From Dasyornis broadbenti (Eukaryota; Chordata; Aves; Passeriformes; Dasyornithidae): 64,000 bases of DNA. The stretch lies in the NCBI GenBank assembly GCA_013397935.1, contig VZRN01005622.1:734096-798095 (forward strand). Reading direction: 5' to 3'. Both the position numbers and the translations under genes were made by a program. Below, piece after piece: positions 32,376 through 45,100 of this stretch. The notes beneath the pieces are model-generated. The model was not told where the DNA came from. It was given only the letters and a program-made list of their open reading frames with translations, and did not search any database. Positions within the stretch are counted from its first letter, which is position 1, and every line of letters starts with the position of its first letter.

Positions 32376-34440
32376 TAGGAAATACAGCACTATTCCAGGG
32401 TTATTCCTGTGTGTATTCCAGCAGGAACGCGACAGTATCACCACTGAACTTATTGAAAGGATTAAATTTTACTTCATACACACAACAGTGTCTGGGCTTT
32501 AGCTGCAGGATCTTTTCCTGGACCAAAAGCCTGTTCTCTCCCTGAGGCTCCTGCAAAGAAATCTTTAGAATCCTCACCAAGCACATGAAAACGTCTGGAA
32601 ATGTTTTTGAATAAGCCTGTTAATTGTTTAGTTTACCTTGGCTAATGACTTCAGAAAAGAAATGTTAGGTAGGCTTTGCTAAAGCTTTGTTCTCATGCAC
32701 TGATAGTTTGAAGAATTATAAAACTTTTAAGAATAATGAAGTTGTCCAGACGTAAAAGTTTGCATCACCTACACTAACACCCACAGGATGTTTTCTTACT
32801 GCAAAAGGGTGTAGCAGCAGATGCTAAAAATAGCGAGGCCACATCCTGCACCTCGGCCCGGTCACACAAACCATGATTAGCTGTTATTTCTGCTCCAAAA
32901 ATCCGCAAAGTACCCTCAGCATATCTGCCTGAATGCCATCGGGATGAACACTCACACGGGTATGTATTTACATAATGCCTGTGGTGCTTTAACTCGCAGT
33001 AAATGTTGTGGGACATAAAACCTACACATAGGACTGGTTGCAAAACCAGCAGGAATGGGAAATATTCGTGAATACCTTTTTAAAGACTTCGTGCTGGTCT
33101 GTAGAGACAAACTGACTGAAAGTATTTATTACCATACCTGTCAGGAAGTTAACACACACTTCAGAGCAGGGTCATGGGAGCTATAGCCAGCCCTCTAGCA
33201 CCCTCTAGACGAGAAATAATTCGTTGAAATACTGATTGTTATCTTTTACTATTTATACAAGCAATAGATTTTTTTTTAAGCATAATTGATCTCGATATCA
33301 TCCATGTCACTGCATTAAGAACATAATTACAAGCTTTGCTGTAAAAGCACACAGTTAAGTTCTATCATCATTGACAAGAGCATGTAGTGACAGGACAAGG
33401 GGGAACGGCTTCAAACTGAAAGAGGGCAGGGTTAGATTGGATATTATTAAAAAAACTTCTTTATTGTGAGGGTGGCAAGGCACTGGAACAGGTTACCCAG
33501 AGAAACTGTGGATGCACCATCCCTGAAAAGTGTTCAGGGTCAGGCTGGATGGTGCTCTGAGCAGCCCGGTTTAATAAAAGGTGTCCCTGCCCAGGGTAGG
33601 AGGGTTGGAATGTAGTACTCTGGGTGGGGAGAACCCTTTGCCAATGGTTACATTCACACCTGAAAGGATCAACAGCTTTCTCCATCTTTTCCTCCACACT
33701 TCCACCTGTGGACCAGTTTGCTGGGCAGCCTACACAGGGCTTGGGCGTGCTGTCCTGGAGGGCTTCTGCTGCTGCAAATCCTGTAAGGAATTTAGAAAAG
33801 AGAACTGATTTGGAGTATATTTTCTGTTGGAGCCTGAGGCTTCGCTGTTGGCTACACAAATACTTCTTCTTGTAAAACAGGTTTAAAAAAATGTGAAAAC
33901 AATGATGTTATATTAGTTCATGTGAAAAGCTTAGAAGACACATCACACATCTGGAGCAACTAGATGGGATCTTCTCAGGCAATCTGGAACATCTGTGCAG
34001 GATGCCTCATATGGCACTGCAGGAACAAGGCTGTGATGGTGTATTTTTATATATAGCTACACTATACATTTGCTCAGCTTGAGGTCTGGCATGCTGTTAC
34101 TGTTGCCAAAGCCTGTGTGTCCCTCGGCTTTGCATTCCCAGCATTGTCATTCCTGGTATGGTTCTGCTTTCCATGACAGGATTTCCTGGCAAAGTCTCAA
34201 AGCTGTCTCAGCTCTGATACATTTGTTTGGCAGCGATCTGTCCCACTCACTCCGTGAGGTTTCAGTCACTCAGCAGGCACTGTGTCACCACTTCTCCAGC
34301 TCTGGAACTGGGAGCTTGACAAATGCAGCTCTTTGAAAAAGTAAGAGACATCACCATGCTATGAACAAACGAGATGGGAGCAAGAAAAACAACTAAATTA
34401 AATAAGTTTTAAAAATATATATAAGTAAATAAAAAAACCA
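32376..34440. other. Intergenic region between RIOX2 promoter and GABRR3 3' end
   Basis: Contains a CR1 fragment at 33384-33625 and otherwise unrecognised AT-rich sequence. No supported gene. Confidence 0.7.
33384..33625 (+). mobile_element. CR1 LINE fragment (plus orientation)
   Basis: GACAGGACAAGGGGGAACGG, GGTTAGATTGGATATTA, GCACTGGAACAGGTTACCCA and AAAAGTGTTCAGGGTCAGGC follow the CR1 3' region in the sense direction. It fades after GGAGGGTTGGAATG, so the terminal repeat is missing or decayed. Confidence 0.88.
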
Positions 34441-35837
34441 GAGAGTGATTTAGGCTTCCAAATTTATTGCCACTTCCTTGACCAATAAACTTGACCAAGC
34501 ATTTACCTTGTGACACTTTTTGCCACCACAAATGATCATTTTGAACTGACTTTGTAAATATAAACTCAGCTCATTAAATGACAGATGAACCCAAGGAATT
34601 TAGTGGAAAATTCTCCTTATCCCAGAAAGTTGCAAAAGTAGTCTTGGTTCTTTTCTGGAGCTGTGAATACTTTTTGTGTGTATCCCTGAACATCCTTAAT
34701 TCAGCCTCCTTAGCCTGAACCTAAGGATATTTCCATGCTGGATTCATCTGAGACTGACAGGTTTCCTGTGCATGTCTCTGTTTTGGCACAGCTGTTTCCT
34801 TTTATTTCCTGGAACTGTGCTGAGGATCACTGCTGCAAGGGGCAGATGCAGCTTCTCCTCACTGGAACATTCAATCTCAAAAGCACAAGGGAGAGGGAGG
34901 GAGGCAAAACCCCAAGCTCAGGTGCAACATAAAGCAGAACAACTGAAGGCATGGTTGGTTTATTCTCTTGACAAAATTGTCTAAAATCTCTGTCTCAAAG
35001 CCTGTGTTTCTAAACCACAGGGTTCTGCAGAAAACAGGGGATTACAGCAGGTATAGGTGAGGCACAGGGTGCAGAGGTGTGTGGGTGATATGTGAAGGGC
35101 ACAGTTCATGCTGGTGACACTGGGAGGTGGCTGCAAGTCCACAGGGTCTGGGACATTGTTCCTGTGCTTCCTCAGGGACTGGGGAGCAAGATTCCTCCAA
35201 AACAGAGGTCCCATGGAGAGTCACGGACAGCTGACAAGGGTGAGGGGTTTTCTTGAGGTGTTGATGATGCACAGTCTACAAAGCCCCATCAGCCTTGCTT
35301 CCTGCTGGTCCCTTCTTTACTGCTAAGCCATGATTTTCCACCTGGTTCCTATCCGAGGGCAGAGGCTTCTGAGGTGTGCACAGGTTGCCCAGGAAAACTG
35401 AAATGCAGGGAGTGAAACAAGGACAGGAGATATCCCAAGGCAGTTGATGCCGATTGCCAACCAAAACAGAGCCCAGGTGAAGCACAGAGAGGCTGATTCA
35501 AGAGGAAGGGTCAGAGTGCAGACAGAGACAGGGCAATAGCTCAGGTGGGGGCTGCTGTCTGTTCAGGGGCAAAGGGCTCCCTTAGTGAGCAAGCAGATCC
35601 TGTGCTGCTGCAGTGGAGCCTGTGCATGGGATCACCCCTGTGAAGCACTGCACAGTCCAGCTGGCAAAGAACCCAGACACACAAGAGTTTTTCATGAAGA
35701 GTTCTGCTGCTGACCAAACCAGCCCAGGCCTGATGCAGAAGTCTCTTCTGGAAAATTTGAACCTTTTCCTCTGCTGCTGTTGCATTATGATGCAACCCTC
35801 ATACACAAAATCATCTCTAGTTTATAAGCATTTTTGT
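34441..35837 (-). other. GABRR3: GABRR3 3' untranslated region (extent inferred)
   Basis: Sequence after the GABRR3 stop. Minus-strand AATAAA hexamers occur at 34964-34959, 34806-34801 and 34468-34463 (TTTATT on plus), giving alternative 3' ends 0.9 to 1.4 kb past the stop. Which is used cannot be told from sequence. Confidence 0.45.
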
Positions 35838-36140
35838 TCACATGTACAAACCCCAGTAAAAAAAGTTGAACACAATATATACACTGGGAAATATAATCCT
35901 GGAATATGTGTCAATGACATGATTGTTCTGTAAAATAATCCTGCCCACATTTCCCTTCAGAGATCTCTTCCTCTTCAAGCGAGGTGTGTCCTCATTGGAG
36001 ATGTTGGTTTGACTTGCCCTGGTCTCATTCTCCTCACAGGGGTCTGGGTAGGGACTCAAGTCCATGTCCACATCTGTGTCATGGTAGCAGCCGTCAAAAG
36101 CCATCGCTTGCACTGCATCCATGCTGTACATTCCTGAGGC
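35838..36140 (-). CDS. GABRR3: GABRR3 coding exon 9 (intracellular loop and TM4) with stop
   Basis: Acceptor ttgccag on the minus strand. 100 codons, ASGMYSMDAVQAMAFDGCYH to FNFFYWGLYM, then TGA at 35840-35838. It contains the variable acidic loop, a basic RLKRKRSLKG patch and the NNHVIDTYSRIIFP lead into TM4. Confidence 0.96.
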   Translation of the reverse strand, partial: ASGMYSMDAVQAMAFDGCYHDTDVDMDLSPYPDPCEENETRASQTNISNEDTPRLKRKRSLKGNVGRIILQNNHVIDTYSRIIFPSVYIVFNFFYWGLYM

Positions 36141-39100
36141 CTGGCAACAAAGAAAGAGTTACTCTGGGTCTAGCAGGAGCCATTTTGGCAAATTATAAAT
36201 GAATAAAACAGAAAATACAGAAAGCTTTCCCTTCAGTGTTGCTCTCTCTGTGGAGAGCATGTGAAGAACAGGGCTTTCTCACAGTATGGCTCTCTGTGGG
36301 GCCTGCCCCCTTGAGCAAGACATGAGCAAGGAAATGTCATAAAACACACTTGTTTGCCTGATTATTGCCAGCTGCTGGCTGGCAATACGTGCCTCAGCTT
36401 CTGAAGTAGAACAATCAAACCCTCCTGTAGGTCTGTGTTGCTGTGGTTGTGGGAAATGACTTCAAACATTTCTGGGAGTAGGTTTTTGATGGGATTATCA
36501 AATCATGTGAGGAACATATGCATCCCTTTCTGTGTTATTCCCCTCATGATATTCCAGCAAATGAGTTTACACAGGGGATATTCTTGAAGCAAAGGCTTTA
36601 AGTGGAACTTCACAGAAAGCAGATGTTTAACTTGTGACTATTTCTGCTTCAGACACACTTTTCTAAAAATGACCTCGTCATTCATCTGGTCTTGGGACAA
36701 AAAAGAAACAGGATACAGGGAGCAATATCATATGAGGGCATGCTGAGGTCTATTTCAGAGACAGGAAAAATACCTTGAATGATAGGTATTTGAGAACAGA
36801 AGGAAGGTTACCTTCTGTTACCTTCCCTCAAGGGGAAAAAAGGGGGCAAAAAATTATCCCTAACCTCTGCGACAAGAAGAGGGAGAGAAAGCACAGACCT
36901 TCTCAGGATCTCAGAGAGGATGACACTTTTTCTCCCTTCATCCAAGTTAAAAAAAGAAAAAAGTGAGATACAGAGTGGAGACAGAGATTGTTACTGTTCT
37001 GTCATCACGGGGTATATCAGGATTACTCTGTGGCATCCATGATGCTTTCAGAAGACAACAAAACACAAGAGAGTTGTACCTTGCCCCTTTTTTTGAGTTG
37101 TTTTCTCTCTTCAATTGTGGTGAGATAGTTCACTGCCGCATACTCAATGACTGACAGGAAGACAAAAAGGAAGCTGATCCATAAATACACATCCACAGCC
37201 TTTATGTAAGACACTTGAGGCATTGAGGCACTTACTCCTGTCATGATGGTCGACATTGTCAGCACTGTAGTTATACCTGCCAACGAGAAAAGCGAGGTTA
37301 CCACAATAGTGGTTCTGTTTAGCTCCACCACTGCTGGACAGCACAGCTTTGTGAGGGCCTGTGATTGACACTGCCTTTAACTTCAGCACACAGGCTCTGA
37401 AAGTGGAGTGAACCGTGAAGGACCCATCACACACAATACTGAAAGCACTAAATCATCTCTCTGCTCAGAATGGTCATTGAGCAGCATAAGGAACACATTC
37501 CTCTGACAGCTTTGGGCACTGCCACACACAAGTAAAAGCAGGTTTGTGGTCGTCCCTCACCTCCCAGAGCCAGGGTCACCACTGCACATTTTCTTGTCCA
37601 GGAAAATCACTGAAGAATCACTACTTTCCCTCCCAACCCTTTCTCAAATTGTATTTCTTGAGAACGTACATCAGCCTGTGTGTCTCTGTCATAACTCCAT
37701 GGCTCTCTAAAAACAATCTAGCATAAAAATGCTACAGCCACTGAAACTTAAGAAAAAATTATTGTTTGCTTCAGTGGGACCAGAATTTCACCCTCATCTT
37801 TTCAATCTCTTCTCTTACATCATCTATTCATCTCATTTTAGTTTGCTCCACTTCAGGAAAAAAAACAACACCCAACTCAGGCCCTGCTTTTAAAGAAATT
37901 AATGTAACTCTGGAAGTGAAAACATCTTGACGTCTGTGAGACAGCACTGTCAGCTGGCTCTCAGTGTAGCCCACCTCCAGTTCTATATTAGTTCAAGTCC
38001 ACTGGAACATACAAGAGGATTCCCCCTCCCTCTTTGCAGGTTCCTTAGGTTGAAGGATGGAGTTTGAAATACACCATATAAGAGGAAATCAATTTCTTTA
38101 ATGTACACATACTCTAGGCTAAGGAGCTAGGCTTATTAAACTTCATTGTTAAGGTTTCCTATAAATTATGTATGATTATGCTAATGAAATGTACTTTATT
38201 CATAGAATTCCTGATGCATAACCTTCTGCAGAAACCCATACATAAAGAACATGATCAGCAAAACCATCTTGACAACATTAAAGATGGCCTACTGAGAATT
38301 AAAAAGTTATTTTTAAAGATTAAAGTTAAATTTCTTATAAATAAAAGGAATTGGCAGATGCATTAATAAAAGTAGCTAGGAGGTACCGTAATTTGTTTTC
38401 AGATTAACAAATAGATTTACATCTCATGTATTAATAGCTTTAGACTGTGCCAATAGAAAGGGACCTGAGTAGCTTCCGTCCTGTTTTTTCTAGATTGATA
38501 CAGAGAAAAATTGAGGGCTTTTTCATTTGTCTAAGAAATATGGCAACATATACTTGGCTTTTGGGACCAGCATCAGTGAGAAGAAAGAACAGGAGCTTCT
38601 TTAGTTTAAACGGACCATTGTAGGACTCAGGTGCATTACAGTTGCTTTATATACCTTAACAAATTCCCATCAGATCTTCAGAGATCCTAATTTTTGAAAA
38701 AATGTACTCATTCCAAGGCCATCAGCATTATATTCACAAAAAAAGACAGCCTTGAAGTGGCACCCACTTATTCACCACTGAGAAAAAAATTTAAACTTCT
38801 ATAAAAAGCACTGTAATTAGCCCTTTTCTCCTGAGCTGAGGTGTTCAGAACTTACTTTTTGGCTTCCACAGAAGATTGTGTGCCTTGCACAGCTAAGACA
38901 CCAAAGCAAACATTTCTAAGGTGCCCAACAATGAAAAGCTTTGCCACACAGGCAGCTGGTTCCAGGCTGGTAGGAAGGTAACAAATGTTTCTTGAGAAAA
39001 AGAAGAGCTGCAGAGCTTGTCAATAGATTGTGCTACACCTAATGATCCATGAATTTGGGGAGGGATCTGCCTGCCTGTTACAACCTGTTACTTTACTGGG

Positions 39101-42100
39101 AAGAGGGAAGGAAAACACAGGTTTAACAAGTAAGTAAACTTCTACATCAGGAAATCTGCGGAATCATCCCTTTTTTGCTTCTGTGTCATGGGAGCTATTT
39201 CCAAATCTAGCAAAGCCAGTCTGAACAAACATCCCATTTCCAAATGCAGAGATTGACTACAGGTAATAATAATAAAAATTGTTAACAGTGACAATAAAAC
39301 AAACAGTGACAGTAAACAGTAAAAATTGACAACAGTGGTAATAACAGTGTTGTTCAGGCAATTACCTGATACACTTGCTCACGTCCCGTGTAAATAATTT
39401 TTTAAGGAACTCCAAACCCCTCCCCTCTCCATTCTATACTTCCCAAAGAATATACAGTAAGGATTTACCTAGTGACACCCTGGCAGGAACAGCTCTTCTG
39501 TCAATCCAAAATGAAACCCAAGACAGCATCACCATCAGCATGGCTGGGAAATAGGATTGTAGCACAAAAAAGAAAATATGTCTGCGGAGTGCAAAGTTGA
39601 TAAAAAGTCGATTGTACCAACCTATTGGATAAAAGGGAAAAGAACAGGTTGGAGAAGAAGAGAAGAGAGCTGTGTTGTTTGTGATCTCTGTTTGCTGGCC
39701 CTCTCCTCCTAGCAGGAGTGGTGTATCCACATCAGGAGTAAAAAATGCCTCAGAAATCTTGCCACCACCTTAGTTTTACACAGTGCTTTACAAACTGTCC
39801 ATCCTACCTCACTTATGGGAGTGAAGGACCATGGCTGCATATCTAAAATATTCTGTTATAACTGACATTAGGAAACTGAAAAAATTAAACAGACTTCAAG
39901 TGAAAGTACCAGGAGAATACAGACAGGATCCAATTGTCCAGTGATGCCAACACCCTGCCTCCTCTGAAAAGCAGCCTGCTACAAATACCTGACAAGAAAC
40001 AGCTCTTCCTTCCTTTTTTTTTTTTTTTTTTGGTTGGAGCTGTCTGCCTGCCGGCCCAGCGCTCACTTTAGAGGACAGGGTGCCATCTAGTGAATTTTGG
40101 GGTGTGCTCTGCCTGTGCAGCACTGCATCTGTGCTGTACCTCCTGCCATGGCAGGGAAACCAGCTTACAGTGAGGTAAAAAGGCAAAAGTGGGTGGCTGC
40201 ACAGCATCTGCCTGTCCTGGACAGACAGAGGCATCCGTGAGCCTGTGCTGGAGCAGTCCTGCCATCACAATGAGTGACTCTATAGAAAAGAGCATCTCAA
40301 AATTAACCCCAAATAATATTAAACATTCTATTGTGTTTTCAGTTGTGGAGAAGGTTTTTTTTTCTTTTAAAAATTATTGTCTCTAAAATGGATTTAAATT
40401 GTTGCTCCTTTGGAGGTCTGCGAACTCCAAAAGCCTAAACACTACATGTGTCGTTCACTGAGATTCACAGGAAAGGATATGCAGAACCTGAAATGCAGAA
40501 AGCTGCTTTGTGGGAATGATGACACACATTAGAGTGGTGCTGATTGTTCTCCACTATCATTTACTTGCAGCATAAATTTTCTTCCAACAAGAAAAAAAAT
40601 AGAAAAACAAATGGAACCTCCTGAGTAAAACAAAACCTCAAAGCCAAGTGTAAGTCTACAAAGAACAGCATTCTGATTAACAGATATGCTACAAGCATTA
40701 TTCAGGTGCTTCCCGGTCGTCCCTGTGACTTAAAAAAAGTCTTTCCTTTCACCTTTATGCTGCTGAACAAGCTCATCATCAGAACCTCTGCATGTTCAGT
40801 GTAAAGCAGTTACACTTTGCAAAGTGAAAGACGCTCTGAGGGTGCTGCAAAGCCCTGGGTGCAGGGGTATTGTGAGGGTGCACTGCTGTGCAGAAGGCTC
40901 CATTTGCTTGCCTAAGTGTTTTTTGATGAGAAGAGCACGGCAGAAAGAAGCCAGCTGAGCTCCTGGAACCCAGTCTGGTGGAAAATATCCCAGTCTCCTT
41001 CTTGCAGCAAGGACAAATTTGATGTAGCTCTCAGCAAGGCACAGTTATGATCGCAGGGTATCACTTGCCCTCCTCTCATGTGACAGTGGCTCTTGAAAGA
41101 TGGAGCTCTGCTCTTAGCTCATACAGGAGCAGGAGATAAGGGTGAAGAACCTTATCAAGCTGTGAATTCCTCACTGCTTAGGCTGCATCACAATTTAAAC
41201 TGGAACTTCTGCATTCTGTATCAGCCACTGCAAACTTGAATGGCCCTTTTTTGAATGCAAAAAGTAGCTAACCTGTAAATAAAATACAACAAATAAATCT
41301 ATTTGCTGCTTTTCTGTATGGCTTAAAGGCTTTTTTCCAAAGTGTTGTGCACTTCATCATATTAAATGGAATAATTTCTACTTTACTAATCTGTTTTGAT
41401 ATAAAGGGTAATATCCAAACTGAAATGAATTGGCTGAGACTGTAAAGTACAATAGCTAGAGTGCTGTTTTCTCTGGTTAAAAACATATGGTTAGACTACT
41501 TACATAGAGAAGAATTTCAGAATTTATAATTGCACCTAAAAATACAAAGAAAACAAAAGCCACCTTGCATGAGATCAAGCCTACAATAAACTCCTAAAGC
41601 CTTGTGCAGTTTGCCAGTAAGTACAGAACAAGATCTAAAGGGAGAAAGAAAAACCTGTCTGGGGCAGATTAACCTGAATTTAAACTACGTAGCACTGACA
41701 AAAGGGATTCTTTTTCCTGTAACTTTATGTATAAACAAGAAAAATTAAGCAAACTATGAATTAGACCTGAATACATAATAAATGTCCTCATGAAAATCCT
41801 CCAGTTAGTAGACTTTTAATGGCATTATACAGCTCCAAAAGAGGGGGGTATTTTAGCCAATAAAACACACTGGAATTCATCTTGTTTGCTTTCTAGTATT
41901 TGACCCTTTAGGATTTCTATTTTCAAGTTTTTCTATATAGTAAGGACATAAAGATTCATGTAAATTCAATACTCCAGTGGCTTTCAGAGAAGCACCACAA
42001 TTTTGCAAGAGCTCGTAACAGCATGTGTTCGGTTGTTGTTAATCTTCCTTCAGGTTCTTAATGTCAGATATGAAGTTACAGGTACTATCATGGCTTTTTT

Positions 42101-45100
42101 TCCAAAATAAAGTTTTACATTGGTAATGCAAAGAGAACCAAGGCTCCAGACTGACAAGACCTCATCTTAACTGATCTCTCAGCAGCCACACTCATTTATT
42201 AGCAAAGAATTTGAACGTGAAAGACATTCTGCATGATTTTATCCTGTGCTTCTCTCTTCCAAGGAGAGGGGCTTACTATACCAGTACTGCTGTAAAAAGC
42301 AAGTCCACTGGAAGCACTGAATTCCTCAATGAAGAACTGGGAGAGGGAGATGTGCTCATCTGTGCTCAGGGACTTGTTGCCATGTTTCCAGTACAACATC
42401 AGATCATCTTCGTTGTATGCATCTGTAGAAAGCAGAAACTGAAGTTATAAAGTTACTAAAGTAAATCACTTCTCCTTTCCTTTCTTATGGAGAGGAGACC
42501 ACTCAGCCAATCTGAGAAAATCCCAAAGAACCCTTTTTTTCACACCAAGTTGTAAGCTGACATGAAAAAAGTTTGCAAAGATCAAGTGCAGCCCAGCCCT
42601 GTGCCCTGCCAGAATCTTACAACTGAGCCAGTGGTGAAAAAGCAGATATTTCACAGTAACACAAGAACTCATTTTAATTTTTTTTTTCAACAGGTCAAAT
42701 ATTGACATTTTATTTTTAATTTGCTCTTTTCTTTCTCAGAAAAAAAAAACCCTCATGCTTTTTGACAGATTTTTAGATTTAGGCCTTGGAATATCAACCC
42801 AGTGGAAATAAAGCAGGGTACATCATGGTTTTTCCACCTTCCCAAAGCTCACTGAGTTCTGGAAAGGTCCCAAACTGTCTACTGTTCAATATGTACATGC
42901 TGAAGGGTTCAGGTCGCACATCAAAATAAGTGAAAGAGGTATTATGCACAAGATGGAGTGCTGGTAAGAATGCACGGGTGAAGAACAATTGTGAATTAAA
43001 CTTACAGCTTTCCAGTTCTAAAGAACAGTTCTGTGTGTCCAGAGGAAATCTACTGAAATCCATGAAACACATAGCAGAAACTGTTATTCTGCAGAAAGGA
43101 ACAGAAAAACAGAAATTAAATAAAAAACTTCATGCTTTCTTAGCTGTGCAGACAATCTTAGTGAGATCCCCAACCAATCTGCTATTTAGAATCCTATTGA
43201 TTGAGATCTTCTGCCCTTTTAGATGCTTCTAAAATAGCTTCAGGATAGTGAGATAAAGTTAAATCAGTGAGAGATCATCTTTTTGTTTTTTAAACATAAA
43301 TAATCTTTATTATTAAGTACATTACCTTTGATTTTTAAAGCCTACATTGGCCTGATCCTTCATTAGCCTTTCACAGGTTTTGCTTTGAAGGTTTACACTT
43401 ATGAAGATTAGCAAAGGGAGTTCACATTTCTTGACTTGATTTCTCATAGACTGAAGTAGATAATGTTACAGATTAGAGCAAATATTATTCCAAGTGCTAT
43501 TTTCCCAGCTAGAATGGTTATAATATTTAATTGCTAAAAAAGAGTAGCTGCAATTTCGGAACGCTTACTCTCAAACGAAATGCTTTATATTGTAAAAAGC
43601 TTAAGGAAATCTAGGTAAAGACTATTTTGCATTCCATCTGCTTTTTCACAAATGTTTAGAGGACAAATGTCCCTTGGCATTTCATAAGGAACAAAAAAAA
43701 AACCAAAAAAACCAAAAAAACAAACAAAAAAAACCACAAACAAACAAACTTCCTAGGGGCAGCAACTTAAATATGGTAAATATTGCCAAATTTCCCTTTC
43801 TTGTCACAGCTTGCATGTCATTTGATGGTTTAATTCAATTTTTCATTTTTCCCGAAATGGAATTCTACAGGAATTTCAGTGAGGGTTATACTGGTTATAC
43901 AGGCACTCTTTGAAAATTTGTGATCAGTAACCACACTGCAGCTGAATTTTTACTGGCGTGAAATGAGATCCTAAGAGTGGGACATGCATAAGGCTTCCAG
44001 CCAAGGGTGTTTCCACCTTTCACCTTTTGACTAAAGTACCAGGGGAAGAACAAGAAAAGAAAGACTATTTTAGCAACAAATCTGGATTTTTGATTTACGT
44101 TGCTTCAATAAAATCCTGAATCCTAGGCCCTGAAGAAAAACAGTGAAATACGCAGATTTATTGCACATTAGTATTTGGAATATAATCTACTTACTGCATG
44201 TAAAACCGGCAATACAAAAAAACAGTGTTTTGAGGAACATCTAAGGAACATTTCCTACTTCTCACTTGGAGAATCACTGATATAAGCTTTAGTGTAGTGG
44301 TGTAGTTCCTCTGACCCTCCCTCTCTCTCTAGAATCATGGAAATTAATACAGCAGTAAAATACACACTTCACCTCATTGTTCCTTACTGCCAGTGTGATT
44401 CTTGACCATACACTAAAGTGGAGTAGAGCTGCTGTTGTGAGGATTTCTGCATGTCCTCATGAAAGAGGAGATAAATTCACCAATTGTTGGAACAACTATT
44501 GCACAGCCACAATCTCAAATGCTTCCATAAATCTTCAAACTATCAGATTGGATGAAAAATCACCTCTGTGCACAGGGCTAATCAGTAACAAACTGGATTT
44601 CTGCATTGCACAGGCCTCAGGTTCTTTACCCTAGGGGGAAAATTCCTCCATTAAAACCATTTCTGCCACATCATCCAAATCTCCTTCATAAAGCAAAGCA
44701 ATAACATGCAGATGGAAGGGAGGCACATTAACAACCTTGCTATTCCAGTTCTGGAATTGCTGTTTCACTTTCCAGTTCCTTTTAGTGACACAACACTGCT
44801 GGTATCAGCACCAAGAATCTAGAGCCCTGGTTTGTCTCACTGGCATGTTTACTGGTAAGCCAGGGTGGAAATAGGTAAAACAGTGTTAAAAGATTCAGGT
44901 TAAAAAAAACCAAGAAACAACCAAAGCCATGTTTTTTCTTTGCTAATAATTTTGGGCTTTACTGTACACAATAGCAATACTGCTAGAGCCACTGGCACTG
45001 AATTAACACTTGATAAACTCCCTTGACAGGAAACAGTATCTGAATGATAGAACAAAATATGTTGTCAATCGTAAATTTATTTTCCTACTGGTCCATTGGT

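Noticed and set aside
32000..32545. 181-codon plus-strand frame across the GC-rich region
   Set aside because: It crosses the 19-N gap, overlaps the CR1 edge and the RIOX2 promoter, and resembles no protein. The open frame is an artefact of GC-rich DNA and unknown bases.
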